From: Patiria miniata
Lineage: Eukaryota > Echinodermata > Asteroidea > Valvatida > Asterinidae
Reading direction: 5' to 3'
Assembly: GCF_015706575.1 (NCBI RefSeq)
Contig: NW_024037058.1
Span: 7,565,806-7,629,805, forward strand
DNA length: 64,000 bases
Part shown: positions 12,313-24,279 of the stretch, one piece after another
Layout: each line of letters opens with the position of its first letter
Position numbering within the stretch: the first letter of the stretch is position 1
Program-made: the position numbers and the translations under genes
The notes under the pieces: generated by a model
What the model was told of the DNA's origin: nothing
The model's input: the letters and a program-made list of their open reading frames with translations, nothing else
Database searches by the model: none

Positions 12313-12786
12313 CTGGAAATTGGATAAATGTGGAAATGTTACAATCATGTCATTTTTGTTTCAATGTTGGCTGAAAGTTGTAGCCACACATGGTTTTCAT
12401 TTGAAATAGCATGAAGCTCACATAAATTGGCACTCGTGCAGTGTTGGCAAAAAGTGGCAAGATAGAGTCACAGACAGTCAAAATTCACTTCCACTTCCAT
12501 ACTTCTGATAAAGGCTAGTCACCAGCAGTCAGATCATTTATCAAGCAAGCACCATGACTAGTCAAACCAAGTCAACAGACAAAGCAGACAAGTTGTGGTC
12601 ACAGCTGTTTTATCACTCGCCCAGAGTCAAAGCATATCAATCCATTTTATATAAGGCTACAAACTTTTAACTGTTGAAAACAGTCACTTGTTTGATTTTG
12701 ACTGAAAGGACTACTTGGCACAGAATGTATGTTTGCAAGGAGGGTTAAGAAAAGTCTGCCATCAGTCCCAAATTTGTTATACTGAC

Positions 12787-12963
12787 CCATTTGAGCCAAG
12801 GTGGGTGATATGACGTACGGAATCCTAGTCCTTGCTGATCTGTGCCTGGCAGATCTGGCTGATGAGGCTGAACGTTGTCACATAGAAGGCTGTTGTAGAG
12901 TCATCACGTTTGCTCCCGCTCCAGTGATGTGGCATTGAATGCATTGCGCCAGTAGTCTACAAC
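12787..12963 (-). other. Exon-like segment, possible last coding exon
   Basis: On the minus strand an acceptor-like TTTGCAG precedes 12963. Read in phase with the exon-like segment at 13534-13610 it gives VVDYWRNAFNATSLEREQT and a TGA at 12906-12904. The duplicated partner is 12146-12312. I recognise no protein family. The phase agreement is suggestive but could be chance. Confidence 0.3.
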
Positions 12964-13533
12964 CTGCAAATTTGACAAATTGGAAATATCAAATTCCCGT
13001 CTTTTTAATGTTGGTTGAAAATGAATGCATTAATTACTGTATTAATTCTGTCAAGTTGTCAGGGGTGTGAGTGACTACTGATAAAAATACCTGAAAAAGC
13101 TGAAAATGGTGTAAAAAAGCTGAAATTGGAAATCTATACTTTTGTACACAGCAAGCAAGGAAGATGAAAGCCAAAACATAAAAAAACCTGAAATCAGCTT
13201 TAACAGCCCTAACTCCCTAGGGGGTATGCAAAATCGTTTTAAATTGGAGGATTCAGGACTGTTAGGGGTAGCTGAGATTTCACACCCCTGAGTTGTAGGC
13301 TTTCATTCAGATAATTACATGTAGCTGTAACATTATTGTGCACGAAGATCTACTGTACAAAATCCTTCCTGAGTGGTTTTCAAAGATGTTGGAGGGTAGG
13401 CATAAAACTTCAGAAATTCTAGGAATTATTTGGGCTAGAAGAGGCCATGCAATGTGGGGATAAAGTCAAAAAGACACTGTCCATGGACATGAATTACAAT
13501 TGCCCTAAAAAGCACAAGTGCAAAATCAGTTAC

Positions 13534-13610
13534 CTTTAACGCTGATAGTCCTTGCTCGCAATTACGGCAACAGATATCGTGTGTTTGCTGTGCCCACTTT
13601 CTGGCTCCAA
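13534..13610 (-). other. Exon-like segment, 77 bp
   Basis: On the minus strand it is bounded by a TATATAG acceptor-like site and an AAG/GTAACT donor-like site. Joined in phase to 13942-14103 it reads VGARKWAQQTHDICCRNCEQ and continues GLSALK. The cysteine pattern is protein-like, but no family is recognised and the segment is short. Confidence 0.3.
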
Positions 13611-13941
13611 CTATATATCAGGAAAGGAAGAAAAGAGTAAAATCAAAATTAAGAGTTAAGTGTCGGATCTCAAGCAAATATTTCCAGAGAGAAAGCTTAA
13701 AGCTCAATTAAAAGATATGTTTGCAAGATAAACGATATGTTCAACATTTTTGGATCTCTTTTTTATTTAAGAAGACTTGTGAATTTGTTTAACTCAAAAC
13801 ATAAAGGCAAACTTTTTTTTGGAAGACTCAGGAATTTTTTTTAACATATAGATCAACTTTTCGGATGAGAAAGGACTGAAAGATTGACTGAAAAGTGACG
13901 CTGACATTGTTTTTTCTGTTGAAGCTGGTATGGATGCTCAC

Positions 13942-14103
13942 CTTTGACAACACACTGCTGCCATCTATACTCCATCCACAGCAAGATGAATATCTTGGTT
14001 AGATCAGTTAAAACAGGATACCACTCTGCACAATCCACAGAACAACATCCAGAATCCACAGAACAACATCCAGACAAGGGGGACAAGTCTTGAGGCATGT
14101 GGC
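13942..14103 (-). other. Exon-like segment, 162 bp
   Basis: On the minus strand a TCTTCTAG acceptor-like site and an AAAG/GTGAGC donor-like site bound an open frame containing a direct repeat of GCCSVD and then WYPVLTDLTKIFILLWMEYR. The end phase matches the start phase of 13534-13610. Function unknown. Confidence 0.33.
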
Positions 14104-14266
14104 CTAGAAGAGCTGCAGAGAAATGGTTACCTCACCTGGGTTTACATGCAACCTTGTCCCCCTCGTTCTACCCTACCACACAATCCAAGCGACTCCACTT
14201 GCAAACTGTACAGCGACATCCGGGGGTCTTGTGCATGTTCAAGCCTGCATACAATGGTTACCTTAC

Positions 14267-14415
14267 CTTATGAACATACAAACGTGTCCCCCGGCCTCTA
14301 TACCCAAGACGTCTGGTCCTTCGTCTGGCCCTCCCAACTTCAGTAGACTTCTGCAATCCAGGCGTCATGGTCATGCTCATCACAGCCAGATAACGTCTCA
14401 CGAGTACCTCCAGAC
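14267..14415 (-). other. Exon-like segment, arginine-rich frame
   Basis: On the minus strand TATGTAG (acceptor-like) and AAG/GTAAGG (donor-like) bound a fully open frame LEVLVRRYLAVMSMTMTPGL, followed by an arginine-rich end and YVHK. Just downstream, about 14135-14255 resembles the last part of this segment and ends in a GTGAGGTAACC donor-like site, as if the exon end had been duplicated. The end phase (0) does not fit 13942-14103, so a single transcript model fails here. Confidence 0.3.
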
Positions 14416-14965
14416 CTACATAAACAGATCACAAATATTTCATATGAATAAGCGAAAGGAAATCCTCTTTTTACTGCTCAACAAAAAGCATCTACTCTCC
14501 CTTGCAGAAAAACGAACAACTTTTGTGCATTAAGAGGTTCAATCTTGGAAACTCAGGAATACTACTTGAAGCTATTTTTGTTCCGACCCTTTAGGATCAC
14601 GACATCAAAAAGTTAGAAGCTTAAAAATGCAGAGAAAAACTAGGTTCAAATCAATTGGTTTAGCCAAGGAGAAGGGCTGAATAGGGGATTGGGGGGAGGT
14701 CATGTGACCCCTCCTCCACAAATTCCCAGTTGGCCCCCTTCCCCAGGTGCCACCCCACAAAAGCATCCCTGAAAACTGCCAAGGTAGTGTCCAGTTAAAG
14801 TATCATTTTGATTAATGAAACAAAATTAGAGGAATGTAGATGGCAGGGTTTTTAATCAATTCTAATCTTGAACAACCAAACACTGAGCTTGTATAAAGGA
14901 AATGAATTTTTTATAACATATATCAAACCAAATAAAAGAAAACAAATTACCCCCAAGTTTCCAGG

Positions 14966-15990
14966 ATGAAACATGCCTCCACTGGTAGTAAAGATGGCGA
15001 ATTCCACTGGTCAGAAGGTCATCAAGATTTCCACTTGTCCAATATCAGAAAGTCAGTCTTCAAAGTTCAAGTCTGTCTGTACTTCCAAAGAAGTTTATCG
15101 TCTAAGTGTCAAGCTCCTCAAAATGGCAATGCGTGTCCTCCAATTGTGCTTCCAAGATTATAGTAGAGTGACGCAGCAGTTTGCACCGAGTCCACACTGG
15201 AGAAATGCAACACTCACAAAAACAGTTCCAAAAAATGTTGCAATGTTGCCTTTAATGTTGATCCTTAGTCCAAATCAGACATTCAGATGATGAATTCACT
15301 GTCCTTTATGTGATGAGTCCCTCACTGCATAATTTTCCTCCTTCAGCACACTGTGGCTAATACATCTGTTTCTCAATTTGTCCTCGATATCTTGTATACA
15401 TGTACATGTAGTTACTGTTCTGACAATGTCATCCTCGCGATTTCATAGTTTGTCTTGCACATTGTCAAAAGTTGAATTCCATCGGTCCCAGAATCAGAGA
15501 GTCATCAGATTTCCACTCGTCTGCCGTCAGAAAGTCACTGTTCCCCCAAGTCGGTCCTTCCAAAGATGCTTATCCGGAGAGTATCAAGCTTCCAAAATAG
15601 CGTGGAGTTCAAGGTACATGTAGGTGTGTCCTTCCATTGTGTGTCCAAGATCAATTAAGGTAAAAAGCTTACACAGAGTCTGCACTGGAGATATGCAACA
15701 CTCATGAAATCAGTTGTGTTAAAGTCAACTCCATCCTTTTCCAAAAGTTGCTGCAGTACTGCCTTTTAATGTTGATCTTTAGTCCCTGTCCGACACGTTG
15801 ATAACTAATTCCAAGTCCAGAGTTTGTCTTAGCGATGAATCTCTCACTGGATGATGATTTTCCTCCTTCCACACACTGTGGCTTACATCATATCTGTTCA
15901 TCACACCATCCATCTGGCTGACATCGATAGTTCCCATCCTCAATGTCATTCTCATGATTCATAGTTTGTCTTGCACATTGTCAAAAGTTT
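14966..15990. repeat. Tandem diverged duplication (two units of about 500 bp)
   Basis: The unit at about 14990-15465 recurs at about 15470-15990. Shared landmarks are CAGAAAGTCA, CTTCCAAAGA, GTCAAGCT/ATCAAGCT, CCAAGAT and the closing CATAGTTTGTCTTGCACATT. The copies are old and carry no common open frame, so I treat them as non-coding. Confidence 0.65.
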
Positions 15991-18090
15991 ATCCTGGGGC
16001 AACTTTTCAGAGTTTCTCTATAAGACTTTCACATTCTTTTAAATGTCTTGCTCTGTACTGACCATTGTCCCAATTTTATCCAGGGTCAACTTGAATCGAT
16101 TTCAAAAATTTAAGACCATTAATTAATCATGGTTATAGCTTTATGCTGAATTACTCTTTATTCTTTGTTTAAGGGTTCAGTGTCAACTATTTTTAATATT
16201 AAGTAATATGGTGTTAAATTAATATCCTCATTTTTAGATAATGTCCTTATGTTAGGCTGATCTTGTTTTATCATTTTAATCATTTCCATCAGAGTTCAAT
16301 TGGATTTCAAAATGTTTTCTGGCTATTATTAAATCATGCAGATTTTTGCAATAATTTCTTTTTTCATTAGGGCTTACAGTAATATACTTGTAATAACTTT
16401 GCTTTTCCATAACTGTTGTAAATACTACACTACTTAAGAAAAATATTATAGCAATCCAGCTTTGAGCAACAAATCAATTGCGCAAGTGAACTTAACTTCT
16501 CAAGAAGCGTTTAACATTTTCCCAGTTCTTGCAGCACTCGGATGGGTCTTTGCTGGTTAGTGGTTGAAGTGCATACTGTTAATGGTTTGTGATTAACATG
16601 GTTAACTGTTAATGGTTGCACTGTTCTGTTAATGGTTTGTGATTAACATGGTTAACTGTTAATGGTTGCACTGTTCTGTTAATGGTTTGTGATTAACATG
16701 GTTAGCTGTTAATGGTTGCGTGCAGGGGAATGACCTCAAAAAATGCTGCAAGGGTCTACACTTAAATTTGCACAGTTGGCACAAAACAAAATACTTGGCG
16801 CACTTGGATGATACTTTTTTTGTATTTGTATTCAAAACTGGATATACCCTCCAAAGTAAGTTGCTTAATATTTAAAGTTTTAATTTCAATTTTATTAGTT
16901 TTGACCTTAGGCTCGTTACATACACTCTGCTGCTTCTGTTTTCAAGTTTACATTAAACCGTGTTGAAGATTTAGTTTTAGTCATCTATTCACTCCAGGTT
17001 AAAACATAAGATTAATTCCTTTTGTTGTCAAGTAAGCCACTTAATAATATTTGAAGTTTAATTTCACTTGCAATAGCATTGCCCTTAATAAATTTAGGTT
17101 AGGTTTACTGTTCTGCTTATGTTTTTTAGTCTTTAAAAATAATTTGAAGAGTTATTTCTAGACAGCTCCTTGAGGTTTAAACATGAATATTATTTGAAAT
17201 TTAGGTTTCTTTTATTAGCACTGACCAATAGGTTTGGGTTAAGTTTACTGTTCTACTTGTGTTTTCTAGTTTATTTTAAGTCAATTTGAAGACTTAGTTC
17301 CAGGTATTTACATCCTTGAGGTTTAAACATCATGAATAACATTTGAAGTTTTATTTTATTTTCATTATCATTGACCTTAGGTTTGGGTTAGGTTTACTGT
17401 GCTACTTCAATGTTTTCTCATTTATTTTAATCAACTTGAAGACTTCATTTTTTGGCATCTTTATTCTTGTAGGCTAAATATCATGAAGATTTATTCCATT
17501 GTTTAAAGGTTAATTACTCATTACAGATTTCATTTCAACTACATGTTATTTATGTTGAAATCATTTAAATTTAAGCCCCAAGAAAACTGGCCCTAGACTT
17601 CACTGGGACGTAGGCCTAATTGTAGAGCATAATATTGTTTGACGGGCACAGTACATTCATGACAAACCGCGAGTGGCAAGGACTTGGTTGCAAAGTTCCA
17701 GCATGATTCCTCCAGTATTAGCATTCGTGATAGAGTTCACTTCATTGGCTTGGAGTCTAGCTCTGTCATGATCACCGTCTGTAAAATAAATAAACAAGAG
17801 ATCATCTTATTAGTTTTACAGGTAAACAATTAGCATGTACTTGTTTTCACATGTTGCAAGTTTTGCACATTGACTTGATAACATTTTCAGCTTTTCCAAT
17901 GTGATATCTTTCAGTACTGAAAACTCTAAGAGCCATACAGTTTAAAGAGAAAAAGTCAAAGAAATGGGAACTTGAAATACAGATATTCAGCACTTTCTGG
18001 ATGTATGCACCTACACAGGCAGAGCTTGTAGGCATGGATGACAAACAAGCATTGCAGTTTATGCACAAGCCAAAAGGCAAACCTATGGGG
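15980..18090. repeat. Diverged duplicated block D2 (partner 7.56-9.47 kb)
   Basis: Second copy of the block at 7560-9470. Its conserved marks are GATGGGTCTTTGCTGGTTAG at 16540, GCAGGGGAATGACCTCAAAA at 16723 and TGTTTGACGGGCACA near 17636. The recurring ~165 bp motif with TTAGGTTTGGGTTAGGTTTA runs from about 16850 to 17520. On the minus strand a TTTATTTTACAG acceptor-like site precedes the conserved end block near 17779. No coding frame. Confidence 0.68.
16576..16725. repeat. Three tandem 50 bp units
   Basis: Three almost identical 50 bp units start at 16576, 16626 and 16676 (CTGTTAATGGTTTGTGATTA, then ACATGGTTAACTG). The third has one A-to-G change. The array is absent from the matching place in block D1 (about 8440), so it arose after the block duplication. 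Confidence 0.9.
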
Positions 18091-18094
18091 GCAG

Positions 18095-18925
18095 TGAAAA
18101 ATAATAGTTTTCCTTATTTTTTTATCAACAATTTTCCTTTTTTGCTGATAAGTCAAAGACAGTCCAAAGTTCAACCCACTTCCCCTGCCATCCCTTTTAA
18201 ACAGGGTGGTGACCAACAATCAGATCATATTTCTTATACTGGGCACTGTGACAGTTCAATTCAATCAACAGCTGGTGTATCAATCTTCTACAGTCAAAAC
18301 ATTGCTGATCAAGTTTCATAACAATCACAGCCAGCCAATCCTGCTTATGTGGGTAAGGAGCACTCGACAGTGTAAAGCAGTCACTTGAGTTTGACTGCTG
18401 GGTTTGCTTCACTCAATTTTCCCCAACAAAGAGAGACTACCCTTGTTTAAAAGGTCAAAAACAGTCAAAATTCACTTCCACTTCCCTTGCTTTACATTTG
18501 AATTGGCTTATTTGGTTTTTTTTCATGCAGTTTCAGGTTTATATTTCAGGACAGAAAGAATGTTATAAGATGGAATTTTGCGTCGGGTGACATAAATCAA
18601 ATTCGGTCTTGCCCTTCACCAAGAATGTTGCAACCTAATGCCACTTCAACAGTTGTGTACAAAATCTATGGAGAGTCAAGAACATTTTCTAGGTATTTCC
18701 AAACAAAATTGGAAACGTTTCTCAGTCTTGGGTTCATGTCTTACAGTAGCATATCCAGCTTTTGATGTCAAGGGGGGGGGGGGGGGACCGCAGATCTGCG
18801 CCGAAATGTAGATATGTTTTTTCCTCCGGACACTTCGCCTCAGTAAAATAAATAATCGGGAAAGGGGGGGGGGGGGGAGGGGTGGTACCTAATCCAAAGA
18901 GAGGCGTTCTTCAAAAACGACATTA
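18095..18925. other. Unassigned spacer with G-run tracts
   Basis: It contains a fragment shared with 12460-12500 (CAGTCAAAATTCACTTCCAC near 18462). Long G runs lie near 18773-18786 and 18864-18880. No gene is seen. Confidence 0.5.
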
Positions 18926-19435
18926 TTAAAGGGAATATACATCATTTGCTTTTGCTGTAATTTTCAGAAATGGATGGAATTGGGGGGTTGGAAATATATA
19001 GTAAATATAGTTACACTAACTTTTTTGAGGTTTGGGTTCGAAAATGCTATAAAAACCAAGAAAAACGATAATTTTCCTGTAGTCTGGTTCCCTGACTTCA
19101 TATAAGAAGAAACAGAGCAGTTTACATACATTGGGGAATTGTAAGGTCAGGGAACCAGTCTAGCTGGCTCGTACCCGTTCATAGGTTTGTAATCGATTGC
19201 AAACAAGTGCAATGGTCAATTGGGGCCAGTATTTGAAAAAAAGCCAGTTGTTTCCAACGATCAGCGTTGGAAATTGATACAAAAATACCACTTTTCTTGA
19301 AAATGACAGTATACCAGGTGCCATAATTTTACAGGATGCTTTAGACTGTCATTTACCAACATCCTATTAAGGTATTTCGCAAAAACTTGGTAGTTTTATT
19401 TTTCGATGTTTGCAAATGTTGTATATTCCCTTTAA
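18926..19435 (+). mobile_element. TTAA MITE, copy 3 (young, palindrome core deleted)
   Basis: 510 bp, flanked by TTAA at 18926-18929 and 19432-19435, with ends AAGGGAATATACATCATTTG and CAAATGTTGTATATTCCCTT. It is nearly identical to 55454-55975 throughout, except that about 11 bp in the middle of the central palindrome is absent. The rest of the sequence is intact, so this copy is young. Non-coding. Confidence 0.92.
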
Positions 19436-19821
19436 GCAAACTGCAAATTATACATGTACATGTGTGCCCACTTTCACGGCGCATTGCTTTTGACCGGGTT
19501 TTTTTTTTTGGGATAGATGTTAGAACTCTCTGACCATTTATTGAAATAACTGCAGAAAAAAATAGTCAAAAAATAAACTGCCAGGTGCCCCCTCTATCTA
19601 CCCCCCCCCCCCTGGATTCCCCACTGATGTCTTACCCTTAAGGACATCCACGTATTTCAAAAACCTACTTCATTTTGATAAGCTTGATGTGTAGGAATTA
19701 AGAAAATAAGAAATCAAATTGAAATTCTATCTGCTTCATTAAAAAATGCACGCACATTGCCTAATTTGTCATCCATTGCCTACATGTATCCAGCATGCAT
19801 CATGAATGTACATGTAAGAAT

Positions 19822-20316
19822 CAGGGTGACCGATTTAGCCGATTTTCGGCTAACTTTGACAGATTTTTAGTTAAAAAACGAGTTTGACAGAAAATTTGAC
19901 AGAATGGGGTTTTTTTTGGCAGATTTATGGCAGAATTATGCTAAATTGGTTATTTGACATAAAAACATAGCAAATTTGAAAAAAAAAATGGTACATTTGT
20001 GTGAAAAAGCTTTCATCTTTTCAAACAAACCCTTGTATAATGGGACAGGTTGGCTAGTCTAGGTACTGAGGTTCACTGGGAACCTGACTTTGTCGTGACG
20101 TGACTATTTTACCTGAAATTTATGCAATTTCATAACATTTTTATGTGACTACAGATTGTTTATAATGTAATTTGAACCTTAATTAAGGCAAAACTGCAAC
20201 ATCTGCATGTGATTTTAAGTGGTTATAGTGTATTTCGAGTAATTTGGGGAATTTGGCAGATTTTTGATAAATCTGACAGTGCATTTAGCAGAATTGGACT
20301 GTAAAAAGGTATCAAT
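19822..20316 (+). mobile_element. hAT-like MITE, copy 1
   Basis: About 495 bp related in inverse orientation to 34120-34607. It begins CAGGGTGACCGATTTAGCCG and ends near GGTATCAATG. Shared internal landmarks include TTTTCGGCTAACTTTGACAG, CAAACAAACCCTTG and CACATGCAGATG-like sequence. A target duplication is not visible for this copy. Non-coding. Confidence 0.72.
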
Positions 20317-20647
20317 GTGTATTAAGACGCCCATTATTAGAGAACGAAAACAATTTTTTTAAATAAATTTACCCTTACAGTTTGTGAATTGTCCAATTTT
20401 CTTACGATTGTTTCCTTATTTTTACACATACCCAGGGAGTTGGGGTTTATTAGAGTCACCCAACTTGTTTGTGATGTTTAAAACCAATAGGAATTTCATG
20501 AATCTAGAGGAGAGATTTTTTTTAAGTGGGCAATTTGGGCAACACCTAAGGGTCATCTAATGTACATTACAGTTTACATTTTTAGTTGTTTTAGAAACAT
20601 ACTCTCAACTCCTTCAGTGGCGTGTCTGGGGGGGGGGGGGGGCTGGG

Positions 20648-21539
20648 GGGGGGGGGTCTAGCCACCGCCCCCCCCCAAAAAAAACAATTCCTTAACAAAA
20701 AATGCACTAGCAAAATGTAAGAATTTGGCATAAATGGGAATGTTCTCCCCCTAAATGAGAAGGGTGGATTTTATTAACGCTCCCCGTTGAAAATGTGGCA
20801 CGAGCCCCTCCCTCCCCCCCCCCCCCCCCCTCCCCCCTGGAGAAAATAACCTGTCTACATTTCAGCACATCTCCCTGAAACAAATACTGGATCCACCTTG
20901 CTAGCCCCCCCCCCCCCCAAAAAAAACCCACCAAAATATTGGCTCTAGAACCGCGCCTGGACCCCTTAAATTGTAACCACGCCCACCTCAGAAAATAAGG
21001 TAAAACCACTGACGATTTTCGTCCTCGAAAAGTATGAATTTCCAACTCGGAGTTTGCGTTGCCGTCAATTTCACAAGTGCCTACAGTAATGCAGGGGGGG
21101 GGTCTAGCCACCGCCCCCCCCCAAAAAAAACAATTCCTTAACAAAAAATGCACTAGCAAAATGTAAGAATTTGGCATAAATGGGAATGTTCTCCCCCTAA
21201 ATGAGAAGGGTGGATTTTATTAACGCTCCCCGTTGAAAATGTGGCACGAGCCCCTCCCTCCTCCCCCCCCCCCCCCCCCTGGAGAAAATAACCTGTCTAC
21301 ATTTCAGCACATCTCCCTGAAACAAATACTGGATCCACCTTGCTAGCCCCCCCCCCCCCCCCCCAAAAAAAACCACCAAAATATTGGCTCTAGAACCGCG
21401 CCTGGACCCCTTAAATTGTAACCACGCCCACCTCAGAAAATAAGGTAAAACCACTGACGATTTTCGTCCTCGAAAAGTTCGAATTTCCAACTCGGAGTTT
21501 GCGTTGCCGTCAATTTCACAAGTGCCTACAGTAGTGCAG
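20648..21539. repeat. Recent 446 bp tandem duplication
   Basis: The segment 20648-21093 is repeated at 21094-21539 with almost no change apart from the length of C and G runs. Landmarks are GCACTAGCAAAATGTAAGAA at 20704 and 21150, and CACGCCCACCTCAGAAAATA. Runs of 10-18 C or G sit at the joints, which also makes an assembly artefact possible. Confidence 0.88.
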
Positions 21540-22199
21540 TCATTTCTACTAAATTCTTGACACCCAAATTGTTAGGTTTTTGGGGTAAAAGTGGCAAACT
21601 TACTTTGAACGTTGTAACGGTTTTCGAGCCCCTCTGTGCCCGCCAACTTCGAGTGCGTGAAACAACCACGCGGAAAATTCGGGTGGGGCATATATACGCA
21701 TGCCGTCACATGGTCCCTGGCTCCCCGCATCGCACCGATTTCAACAGCATTAGGGCGAGGACCAGTCATTTTGGAAAGTGCCTTATTACAGCTAATACAC
21801 TTCACCGACGCGAACCAACTTTCTACGCCAGGGCCCTATCACAGTAATCTTCCGCGAAGTAGTTTTGAATAAAATAAAAATATGTCTGGGGTACAGTCTA
21901 TTGACCGTTCTTTCTTCTTCTTCTTTTCTTTTTTTTAGACTCGATGTCTTAATGATGATAGTGAATCTAAGATATGATGATAATGAATCTAAGAAAACTT
22001 ATGACATTCGCATGGCATCACCTGAAATATGCGTCAATTAAATTTGGTTTGCAGGCCCTATTATTTGATTAACTCCCGATACGTTAGAACGTTGTGCTAC
22101 TTAATATATACTGAATTAAAATACGTTATATTTTATATCTAATTGGAATTCTTTTTGACTTTCTCTCAATCCTTCAAATATATTTGAGTGCATAGTCAA

Positions 22200-22410
22200 A
22201 CTATAACCACGCCCACCTCAGAAAATCAACAAAGGTCAAAGATCACTGACGGATATTCTTTGAAAAGTAAAAATTCGGCGAACTGTGTTTTCAATAACTG
22301 CATTAATTTCTGAAGTACATACAGTAGTTAAGTCAATTTACGTAATCTTTGAAGGCCAGTGGTTAGCTTTCATGGCCAAACGTAGCAAACTTACTTGGAT
22401 TATTCAAATT
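22200..22410. repeat. Old partial third copy of the 446 bp unit
   Basis: It starts with CTATAACCACGCCCACCTCA and follows the order of the 3' half of the unit and of its flank (CACTGACG, then GCAAACTTACTT), with heavy divergence. It shows that this sequence family duplicated more than once. Confidence 0.6.
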
Positions 22411-23410
22411 ATTTCTCAATACCTCATTCCCCCCCCCCCAAAAAAAATAGAAAATAAATAAATACTTTGCAAACTGAATATAACTAAGCACAAAGCTTTT
22501 GCATGAAGCTAGAATGTTTTTCTTTCAAGAGCCATGAAATTCGGCCAATCAGAGACATACTGACACTACATAATTTGGTGATTTGTTATATACTTAATTA
22601 TTTATTGTTATTTCTAGACCTGTGGAATGTAAGCATATGTAAATCATTGGTGCTTGTTGGTACATGTAATGTATGTATTCTGAATTGTGCTGATTTTTAA
22701 GATTTTTAAGAATCTGCAGATGCAAATTTAGTTACATTTCAATAAACAATAAGACAAAATGAAATTTTAGGGAACAAATTCTACTTTCATCAATGTCCAG
22801 TCGGTAGAAAATACTTTTTGAGGGCTGTGCAGAACTACCCCCTCAAGTGGTAAGATTGTGACAGTTGTTATTTAGGCATATTATTAAGGTGCAGAATTTG
22901 TTAACTTTATTTGCACTTAATCATTTTTGAAAGCTGGTGTTGTAGTAATACAATCTGCTGTAGTAACAAATAATAACAACAATAATATGCATTGTTTGAA
23001 AGCAAAGTTTTGAAACTACACAGTTGAGAACAAGGGGAATTTTGAAATGATATATTGTGTTTTATTTGGAGTACTTTAGTAAATATTAATTCAGTAACAT
23101 TTATTACAAATGTACTATTTATCGAAGTAAAGGATTACAACATTTTGGATTTTGAGCATTAATGACTATTAAATAAGTTCAAAATAAGTTCATATTTAAA
23201 GTTTGTACCCCGACCAGCAGAAAATTGCTGGTGTGTAGTATTTGTTTGTCACAACCCTGTGAAATAATGAAATATTGGCTGTAAATTATGGACAGAATAT
23301 TATGGTAATAAAAGCAATGCTTGCGAGTAAAGTTAAAACGGCATATTGAACTATTATTTGCTTCATTTGCAATGTATTGGGTTTAATATTCAAATGAGGT
23401 CTGGGGTCAA

Positions 23411-23441
<31 letters not shown>

Positions 23442-23490
23442 TGCGCAATCCAACCTTTTAATATTAGTTCCGAACGCAATTTTTGAAGAA
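22411..23490. other. AT-rich spacer, no gene seen
   Basis: Unique-looking AT-rich DNA with one pure T run of about 28 bases at 23411-23438. Nothing coding is seen. Confidence 0.55.
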
Positions 23491-23660
23491 GCCTGTGGCC
23501 TGGTGGTCTAGCTCACTGGTCGCCAGGTGCCGGGTCTCCGGATCAAATCCTGGGGGACCCAGGAGAAGAATTTTTACTGACTGCAGTGGTAAAGTTTTGG
23601 GGTTGAACCGAGTGCATGCCAGCTCTCTTCTTTTCCGCTCTGCCATGGCACTTTCTTGAA
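23491..23660 (+). mobile_element. tRNA-derived SINE
   Basis: It starts with a tRNA-like head. A box A-like TGGTGGTCTAGCTCACTGG begins near 23501, and a box B-like GGATCAAATCC lies near 23540-23550. A non-tRNA body follows. The head is typical of tRNA-derived SINEs of marine invertebrates. The 3' end is not clear. It is not a functional tRNA gene, because the stems are poorly paired. Confidence 0.7.
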
Positions 23661-24279
23661 AAACTATCAGGTTTTTGTAATTAAGCTGAAGGGGTTTGGA
23701 GGTGGAGGGTAAACCTGCGGACTCAATGTTGGCTGGTTTATTTTTGAGGGGTAACTGGGAGCTGATGAGACATTTAAATAGGTATTACTGCCAGTTGATA
23801 GGAATTGAATTCCATGGACCTTTAAGATTGTTGGACTAAGAGTTATGGGGCTAGACCTAGGGTTGAGGACTTGCTTCTGTTCTCGCGATAGCTTTCAATA
23901 GTAGACTTTGCAGACGAAATGGTCAGAGCTAGAAGTCAGGCTTTTCGTTTTTGGAGACTGGCTGATTGAGGCCTTTTACAAAGGAACTTGGGTTTTAATG
24001 CTGGTTGTCAGGGTGGGTGAGCTGTAGATACAGCTGTTACTAGCGCGAGGGTCTTGCTGCAAGCTGGTTGAAGTGCCTTCCTTACTTGACCATATAGTTG
24101 GAGCTGGTCTTCATGCTTGTATGATATGAATTTGTCGCAGTCTCTCTTGCCCAACGTGTTTGCCGAGGTCACATATTAGTCTGGTGCCGGTGAATATTTT
24201 CCCCCCTAATAGTACATGTACATGTATTTATAATTAACCTTAGTCGGAGTCAGTGAGACACAAAAACTCTGAAATATAA

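Noticed and set aside
20707-21490. Glycine/arginine-containing frames of about 100-150 codons on the minus strand
   Set aside because: They read through C/G homopolymer runs within the 446 bp duplication and change frame with run length.
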